Source: Clostridiaceae bacterium
GTDB taxonomy: Bacteria > Bacillota > Clostridia > Oscillospirales > Acutalibacteraceae
Assembly: GCA_016292705.1 (NCBI GenBank)
Contig: JAEDHZ010000101.1
Location: 1 to 6,086, forward strand
Direction of reading: 5' to 3'
DNA: 6,086 bases
A program made the position numbers and the translations under genes. Shown here one piece after another: positions 1 through 3,226 of this stretch. The notes under the pieces are model-generated. The model was not told the DNA's origin, did no database searches, and worked only from the letters and a program-made list of their open reading frames with translations. Each line of letters opens with the position of its first letter. Position 1 is the stretch's first letter.

Positions 1-1
1 T

Positions 2-751
2 GATGCCGCGCAAAGCGATGTTGTTTCCGCCGCCGGATGGAGTGCGGATTCCTCCCTGAACGCCGTGAATCTGACCTTCACCCTCAAAAAGGCGGGAGAG
101 TATTACGGTTACCGCATAACACGCAACGGCAACAATCAGCTTGTTCTGACGATCAAAGGAAAGCCGGAATCACTTTCAGACACGCTCATTTTCCTTGACC
201 CCGGTCACGGTGGGGCGGACGGCGGAGCGGTCGGGCTTTCCGGCGCAGTGAATGAAAGCGTTCTCAATTTTGCCCTCGCTGTTGCAACAAAAAGCGAGCT
301 TGAACGCCGTGGCGCAAAGGTTGCTCTGACGCGACCTGATGACAGCGATGTTTTGCTTGAGCAACGCAAAGCCTACGCACGCAACCAGAACGCTGATCTT
401 TTCCTCAGCATTCATTGCAACGCTTCTGTCAACACCTCAAAAATCGGAACGGCAGTCTATTACTTCCGCCCGTTCTCAAAGCCTCTTGCAGGCGCAATTT
501 ATGAAAAAATGTGCGCACTGTTTCAGAATGACTTCTATGCTTCCGACTATTCAAAGCGCAATGCCTGCGCTGTCGGAACAATATTCAATCCGTTCAGCGT
601 GACAAGGCTTGAGGAATGCCCGAGCGTTCTCATTGAAACGGCGTTCATTACCAACGAAAACGAGTGCACTCTATTGCTCAATTCCGGAAACCGTGATAAA
701 ATTGCCTGCGCAATAGCCGACGGAATCGAAAGCTATCTCGGTGTCCGTTGA
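2..751 (+). CDS. N-acetylmuramoyl-L-alanine amidase, Amidase_3 family (5' partial)
   Basis: A zinc hydrolase that cuts the bond between N-acetylmuramic acid and the L-alanine of the stem peptide in peptidoglycan, so it acts outside the membrane. The reading frame is open from base 2, and the GTG at 65 is an internal valine codon, so the true start lies upstream of the window. Counting from base 2, residues about 1-55 form a beta-rich stretch resembling the end of an AMIN-like or other wall-targeting domain (inference). The catalytic domain follows: DPGHGG with zinc ligand His69, the NES motif with zinc ligand Glu85, SIHCNA with zinc ligand His138, and LIETAFITN with catalytic Glu212. It ends normally at TGA 749-751. 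All Amidase_3 catalytic residues are present, so the enzyme should be active. It converges on bofA, leaving 39 bp between the stop codons. CwlD-, AmiC- or LytC-like roles cannot be separated without the N-terminus. Confidence 0.93.
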   Translation, partial: DAAQSDVVSAAGWSADSSLNAVNLTFTLKKAGEYYGYRITRNGNNQLVLTIKGKPESLSDTLIFLDPGHGGADGGAVGLSGAVNESVLNFALAVATKSELERRGAKVALTRPDDSDVLLEQRKAYARNQNADLFLSIHCNASVNTSKIGTAVYYFRPFSKPLAGAIYEKMCALFQNDFYASDYSKRNACAVGTIFNPFSVTRLEECPSVLIETAFITNENECTLLLNSGNRDKIACAIADGIESYLGVR

Positions 752-790
752 TTGAAAAGCATAAATACTGCGATTGTTTTTCTGCTTAAC

Positions 791-1054
791 TCAGGCAATG
801 AACAGCCTTGAAACGAGCATCGCAATCACCGCAGGCAGTGAACCGACTGCGGACAGGGCGAGCGTAACCGGGTTGACAGCGAGCGAAACACCGGTTGCTG
901 CCGAAAGAAGATTGACGGCAAAAAGTGCGGCAATGCCCTGGGCGGCAGAGAGGATAAGCGCTTTGAAAAAATGCCTGCTTTTTATCATCACCAAAAGGGT
1001 GATGAGGGAAAAGGCGGCAAGCATTACTATCACCATTGTGCTTTTATACTGCAT
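791..1054 (-). CDS. bofA: BofA-family pro-sigma-K processing inhibitor
   Basis: A small integral membrane protein of 87 residues, the same length as Bacillus subtilis BofA. In B. subtilis, BofA sits in the mother-cell-derived forespore membrane and holds the protease SpoIVFB inactive until pro-sigma-K should be processed. The sequence shows a hydrophobic segment at about 6-24, a short basic turn (KSRH, 25-28), a second hydrophobic segment at about 31-50, and the family signature near the C-terminus: GVSLAVNPVTLALS, with NPVTL at 61-65, followed by a hydrophobic tail. The ATG (complement of 1052-1054) has a strong SD, GAAAGGAG, at 1063-1070 with 8-nt spacing, which settles the start. It is divergent from manA and convergent with the amidase, so probably monocistronic. 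Some clostridia keep BofA-like proteins without the full SpoIVFA/SpoIVFB set, so family membership is firmer than the exact role. It is not beside recR here, unlike many Firmicutes. Confidence 0.87.
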   Translation of the reverse strand: MQYKSTMVIVMLAAFSLITLLVMIKSRHFFKALILSAAQGIAALFAVNLLSAATGVSLAVNPVTLALSAVGSLPAVIAMLVSRLFIA

Positions 1055-1062
1055 TTATATCG

Positions 1063-1070
1063 CTCCTTTC
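1063..1070 (-). promoter_or_regulatory. Ribosome binding site of bofA
   Basis: On the minus strand this reads GAAAGGAG, a near-perfect Shine-Dalgarno, 8 nt before the ATG at 1054-1052. It fixes the start of bofA. Confidence 0.8.
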
Positions 1071-1075
1071 ATAAC

Positions 1076-1104
1076 ATTTTATTGTCAGAGGAGCTTGTAT
1101 ATGA
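1076..1104 (-). promoter_or_regulatory. Candidate sigma-E-type promoter of bofA
   Basis: On the minus strand TCATATA (1104-1098) is followed after 14 nt by AATAAAAT (1083-1076). The sigma-E consensus known from B. subtilis is roughly KMATATT, 13-15 nt, CATACAAT. The match here is 6 of 7 and 6 of 8. Transcription would start close to the ribosome binding site at 1070-1063, giving a short leader. B. subtilis bofA is transcribed by sigma-E, which makes the match biologically sensible. It is a consensus match in AT-rich DNA and could be chance. Confidence 0.33.
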
Positions 1105-1129
1105 TTAATGAAAGGTCTTGTATATATGA
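1094..1129 (+). repeat. Imperfect direct repeat CTTGTATATGA / CTTGTATATATGA in the manA leader
   Basis: CTTGTATATGA at 1094-1104 recurs as CTTGTATATATGA at 1117-1129. Each copy is preceded by a purine-rich SD-like run (GAGGAG 1088-1093, GAAAGG 1110-1115) and contains an ATG (1101 and 1126). The unit therefore looks like a duplicated SD-spacer-ATG block. The two ATGs are in different frames, and only the second opens manA. Confidence 0.6.
1110..1115 (+). promoter_or_regulatory. Ribosome binding site that decides the manA start
   Basis: GAAAGG lies 10 nt before the ATG at 1126. The in-frame ATG at 1108 overlaps the edge of this motif and has only GAGGAG (1088-1093) behind it at a poor 14-nt spacing. 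Family alignment also favours 1126, because ManA proteins of this type usually begin just before the K-x-Y-I/L-W-G-G motif. Confidence 0.6.
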
Positions 1130-2085
1130 AACCGATAAAACTTACACCTGCAATAAAGGATTACATCTGGGGCGGAACACGGCTTTCAAAGGAATTTGAT
1201 TATCCTGCTGAGGGTGACCGCCAGGCAGAAGCCTGGGTGCTTTCCTGCCACCCGGACGGTGAGTGCCTTGTTGAAAACACTTCTTTCAAGGGAGAAACGC
1301 TTTCAGATGTCCTTTCAGAGGAGGGGAGCGACTTTTCCGGAACGGACTGCAAAAAGTTTTCCTCTTTTCCGGTGCTTATAAAGATCATTGACGCAAAGGA
1401 CAACCTTTCTTTGCAGGTTCATCCGGATAACGAATATGCAAGAGCACATGAGAACCAGGACGGAAAAACCGAAATGTGGTATATCCTTGACTGCGAGGAG
1501 GGCGCAAGCCTGATTTTCGGTCTTTCAAAGGATATGACAAAAAGAGAGTTTGAAAGCGCAATTCAAAACAACACGGTGCTTGATTGCTGCAACAAAGTAC
1601 CCGTCAAAAAGGGTGATGTTTTTTTCATCAAGGCCGGAACGCTCCATGCAATCGGAAAAGGAATCCTCCTTGCCGAAGTTCAGCAAAGCTCAAATGTTAC
1701 CTACCGTGTTTATGATTACGGACGGCTTCAGAACGGAAAGCCCAGGGAACTTCATGTTCAGAAAGCTCTCGATGTTCTGAATCTTGAAAAAACCACCGAA
1801 ACTGATTTTGAACCGAAAAATACCGAGCTTATCGGAGAAAGCAGGCGCACCCTGCTTGCCTCTTGTGAGAACTTTACCGCATACCGGCTTGATGTGGAGG
1901 AAAGTCTGAAAGTTACTGCGGATAAAAGTTCTTTTGTTTCCCTTGTAGCTCTTGACGGAAACGGAGTGCTCATTCATAACGACAGCGTTCTGACCTTTTA
2001 TAAAGGAGAGAGCGTTTTCCTGCCGGCAGGTCTCGGAGAGGTTGAACTGCTCGGCTCGCTGACTGTGCTTGAAACAAGAGTTTAG
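1126..2085 (+). CDS. manA: Class I mannose-6-phosphate isomerase
   Basis: A cytosolic zinc enzyme that interconverts mannose 6-phosphate and fructose 6-phosphate, linking mannose use to glycolysis and supplying mannose precursors for glycans. With the start at 1126 it has 319 residues, typical of the short Firmicutes ManA/Pmi form. The N-terminus carries KDYIWGG. The cupin metal site is complete: Gln97 and His99 in LQVHPDN, Glu116 in KTEMWYIL, and His174 in KAGTLHAIGKG. The active-site arginine, Arg194, lies in QQSSNVTYRVYDYGR. A second, smaller beta domain follows from about residue 240. An upstream in-frame ATG at 1108 would add six residues (MKGLVY), but spacing and family length favour 1126. 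It is divergent from bofA and stands alone; the next gene has its own promoter about 195 bp on. I see no clean sigma-A promoter before it. Confidence 0.94.
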   Translation: MKPIKLTPAIKDYIWGGTRLSKEFDYPAEGDRQAEAWVLSCHPDGECLVENTSFKGETLSDVLSEEGSDFSGTDCKKFSSFPVLIKIIDAKDNLSLQVHPDNEYARAHENQDGKTEMWYILDCEEGASLIFGLSKDMTKREFESAIQNNTVLDCCNKVPVKKGDVFFIKAGTLHAIGKGILLAEVQQSSNVTYRVYDYGRLQNGKPRELHVQKALDVLNLEKTTETDFEPKNTELIGESRRTLLASCENFTAYRLDVEESLKVTADKSSFVSLVALDGNGVLIHNDSVLTFYKGESVFLPAGLGEVELLGSLTVLETRV

Positions 2086-2100
2086 GAAAAAGCCTAATAA

Positions 2101-2120
2101 ATCACAGTACATGATGTGAT
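2101..2120. repeat. Perfect 6-bp inverted repeat ATCACA-N8-TGTGAT
   Basis: ATCACA (2101-2106) and TGTGAT (2115-2120) are exact reverse complements separated by 8 bp, giving a 20-bp dyad. It resembles a dimeric regulator site in shape, but it lies about 180 bp before the ribU promoter. The half-sites are inverted relative to a Crp site (TGTGA-N6-TCACA), so it should not be read as one. Function is unknown. Confidence 0.45.
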
Positions 2121-2201
2121 GAACTTATAATTTGCATCATTTCCGCCGGATTACAGAAGAACCACTCTGAATCCGACAGGATTGCTGTGTGTCTTTTGCA
2201 T

Positions 2202-2246
2202 AATCTGACGAAAAAACCGACTGCGCAATATGCAGATCAGATTTTA
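2202..2246 (+). repeat. Nested inverted repeat, possible weak terminator of manA
   Basis: AATCTGA (2202-2208) pairs exactly with TCAGATT (2237-2243). Inside it CTGC (2221-2224) pairs with GCAG (2232-2235). The outer arm runs into TTTT (2242-2245). The stem is AT-rich with a large asymmetric internal loop, so it would be a weak terminator at best. It lies about 115 bp after the manA stop and could equally be a structured RNA remnant. Confidence 0.35.
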
Positions 2247-2279
2247 TCAGAACTTCCTTAATAAAAACTCCGGAATCTG

Positions 2280-2308
2280 TTGACAAAAACAGAAAACAGT
2301 AATATACT
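2280..2308 (+). promoter_or_regulatory. Sigma-A promoter of the riboswitch-ribU transcript
   Basis: A perfect -35 TTGACA (2280-2285) and a -10 TATACT (2303-2308, 5 of 6) are separated by exactly 17 bp. Transcription should start near 2315, just before the first paired strand of the FMN aptamer. This is the strongest promoter in the window and suggests high basal transcription, with control passed to the RNA leader. Confidence 0.88.
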
Positions 2309-2325
2309 GACAGTACGACAAATGA

Positions 2326-2444
2326 ATCTTCAGGGCGAGGTGCAATTCCTCACCGGCAGTTACAGCCTGCGAACTTTGCATTATATGCAAAGCCGATTCG
2401 GTGCAATTCCGAAGCCGACGGTCATAGTCCGGACGGAAGAAGAA
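2326..2444 (+). ncRNA. FMN riboswitch (RFN element) aptamer
   Basis: A six-helix RNA that binds flavin mononucleotide. P1 is formed by TCTTC (2327-2331) and GAAGA (2439-2443). P2 is GAGG (2337-2340) with CCTC (2348-2351). P3 is GCAG (2356-2359) with CTGC (2367-2370); its A2358-T2368 pair replaces the more usual G-C, a compensated change that supports a maintained structure. The variable arm is a compact 7-bp stem, CTTTGCA/TGCAAAG (2374-2392), with a 5-nt loop. P5 is TTCGG (2397-2401) with CCGAA (2409-2413). The hallmark blocks GATTCGGTG, CCGAAGCCGACGG and ATAGTCCGGA are all present. The P2 and P5 loops carry the same TGCAATT sequence, in line with the known loop pairing between these arms. 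It precedes a terminator and ribU, so bound FMN should lower ribU expression. Confidence 0.96.
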
Positions 2445-2466
2445 AAACATGTGATCTGCTTTTCTG

Positions 2467-2492
2467 CGCCCGCATTTTTTGCGGGCGTTTTT
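2467..2492 (+). terminator. Intrinsic terminator, expression platform of the FMN riboswitch
   Basis: An 8-bp GC-rich stem, CGCCCGCA (2467-2474) with TGCGGGCG (2480-2487), has a 5-nt T loop and is followed by TTTTT (2488-2492). It stands 22 nt after the aptamer and 33 nt before the ribU ATG. This is the expected layout for FMN-triggered premature termination. The ribU SD lies beyond it, so control is probably at transcription, not by SD masking. Confidence 0.93.
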
Positions 2493-2525
2493 GTTTGTCG
2501 ATTTCTTTTGAAAGGTTGATCAAAA

Positions 2526-3095
2526 ATGAAAAAAAGTAAAAACTTCACCCGCTATGTTGCCGTTGCAATGCTTTGCGCAGTCAGCTTTGTGCTGTATCTC
2601 CTCGAGTTCCCGCTGTTTCCCGGTGCCGGTCATCTGAAGCTTGATATGAGCGATGTTCCTGCGCTTGTCGGAGCAATACTCTACGGTCCCTTATGGGGCG
2701 TGGTTATTGAGCTTGTGAAAAACCTTATTGAGCTTGCTGTCAAAGGTATGGGTACTCAGATGGGGTTCGGCAATCTGATGAACTTCATTGTGGGCATTGC
2801 ATACATTGTTCCGTTCTGCCTGATTTATAAAAGGAGCAAGAAAAAATCGGGCGTTGTTGTTGCCGCAGTGGTGGGTATCGTTTCAATTGTTCTTGTCGGT
2901 ATCGGCGCAAACTATCTCATTGACCCTCCGTTTTTCAAATATTTCCTTGGAGTAACGCTTGAAAGCAAGGCTTTGTGGGGTGCAATCTGGTCGGCAACGG
3001 CTCTCAATGCAATCAAGGGCGCCATGCTCGGAGTGCTCAGCTTTGTGCTCATTCCGACACTTATCAGGAAAATTGAAAAGCAAAGACTTGCCTGA
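2526..3095 (+). CDS. ribU: Riboflavin ECF transporter substrate-binding subunit RibU
   Basis: The membrane S component that binds riboflavin and imports it together with an energy-coupling module (EcfA, EcfA', EcfT). It has 189 residues, normal for RibU, with about six hydrophobic segments. TM1 (about 10-27) carries small residues spaced for contact with EcfT (inference). The family signature follows: FPGAGHLKLDMSDVPAL (31-47), GPLWGVVIELVKNLIEL (54-70), the GNLMNFIVG loop (82-90) and NAIKG (161-165) before the last helix. The C-terminus is basic (RKIEKQR). The start ATG has GAAAGG at 2510-2515 with 10-nt spacing. No ecfA or ecfT gene is nearby, so it should share a module encoded elsewhere (group II ECF). 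The FMN riboswitch in its leader independently supports a flavin substrate. It is monocistronic between two terminators. Confidence 0.96.
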   Translation: MKKSKNFTRYVAVAMLCAVSFVLYLLEFPLFPGAGHLKLDMSDVPALVGAILYGPLWGVVIELVKNLIELAVKGMGTQMGFGNLMNFIVGIAYIVPFCLIYKRSKKKSGVVVAAVVGIVSIVLVGIGANYLIDPPFFKYFLGVTLESKALWGAIWSATALNAIKGAMLGVLSFVLIPTLIRKIEKQRLA

Positions 3096-3112
3096 CATGA
3101 TAATTTAAAGCT

Positions 3113-3137
3113 AAAACCGCCTTATCGGGCGGGTTTT
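3113..3137 (+). terminator. Intrinsic terminator of ribU
   Basis: AAAACCGCC (3113-3121) pairs with GGCGG-G-TTTT (3128-3137) with one bulged G and a 6-nt loop. The T-rich tract follows, starting 17 nt after the ribU stop. A-runs on the left arm would also give T-runs on the other strand, but no minus-strand gene ends here. Confidence 0.85.
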
Positions 3138-3149
3138 GTTGTATTCTTA

Positions 3150-3178
3150 TTGCTATCGGTTTGAAACTGTGGTATCAT
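3150..3178 (+). promoter_or_regulatory. Probable sigma-A promoter of the protease gene
   Basis: TTGCTA (3150-3155, 4 of 6) and TATCAT (3173-3178, 5 of 6) are spaced by exactly 17 bp. Transcription would begin near 3185, giving a leader of about 40 nt with the SD AGGGGAG at 3214-3220. A TTGAAA at 3161-3166 is a better -35 by itself but has no -10 at a good distance. Confidence 0.5.
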
Positions 3179-3226
3179 AAAATACAAAATTATTTCCTGT
3201 TAATCGGAAGAAAAGGGGAGATTTAC

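Larger units (their letters stand above)
2086..2279. other. Intergenic stretch after manA with several inverted repeats and no gene
   Basis: No ORF with a credible ribosome binding site is visible on either strand. The stretch holds three clear inverted repeats, listed separately or described here: ATCACA-N8-TGTGAT (2101-2120), AATCC-gaca-GGATT (2170-2183) and AATCTGA...TCAGATT (2202-2243). A short TTAGG/CCTAA hairpin (2082-2097) overlaps the manA stop but has no T-run. No strong intrinsic terminator for manA is evident, although the last of these repeats may serve. Confidence 0.6.

Noticed and set aside
65..67. GTG as the start of the amidase gene
   Set aside because: The frame is open to base 2 and the upstream codons continue the same beta-rich domain. 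No SD precedes 65, so the gene is 5' truncated by the window edge.
774..1199. Plus-strand ORF of 141 codons across the bofA region
   Set aside because: It is antisense to the clear BofA-family gene and runs into manA in another frame. Its sequence is not protein-like and it has no good ribosome binding site.
2082..2097. TTAGG/CCTAA hairpin at the manA stop as a terminator
   Set aside because: Only five base pairs and no T-run after it, and it overlaps the stop codon.
1690..2112. Minus-strand ORF of 140 codons within manA
   Set aside because: It is antisense to conserved manA codons, with low-complexity translation and no ribosome binding site.
2101..2120. Crp-like operator
   Set aside because: The half-sites are inverted relative to TGTGA-N6-TCACA and the spacer is 8 bp. 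It also lies far from any start.
2280..2519. Plus-strand ORF over the FMN riboswitch
   Set aside because: It begins with a TTG inside the -35 box, upstream of the transcription start, and spans the aptamer and terminator. The RNA explanation is decisive.
3161..3166. TTGAAA as the -35 box of the protease promoter
   Set aside because: The only -10-like sequences sit 6 or 11 bp away, or are poor at 16 bp. TTGCTA at 3150 with TATCAT at 3173 gives the correct 17-bp spacing.
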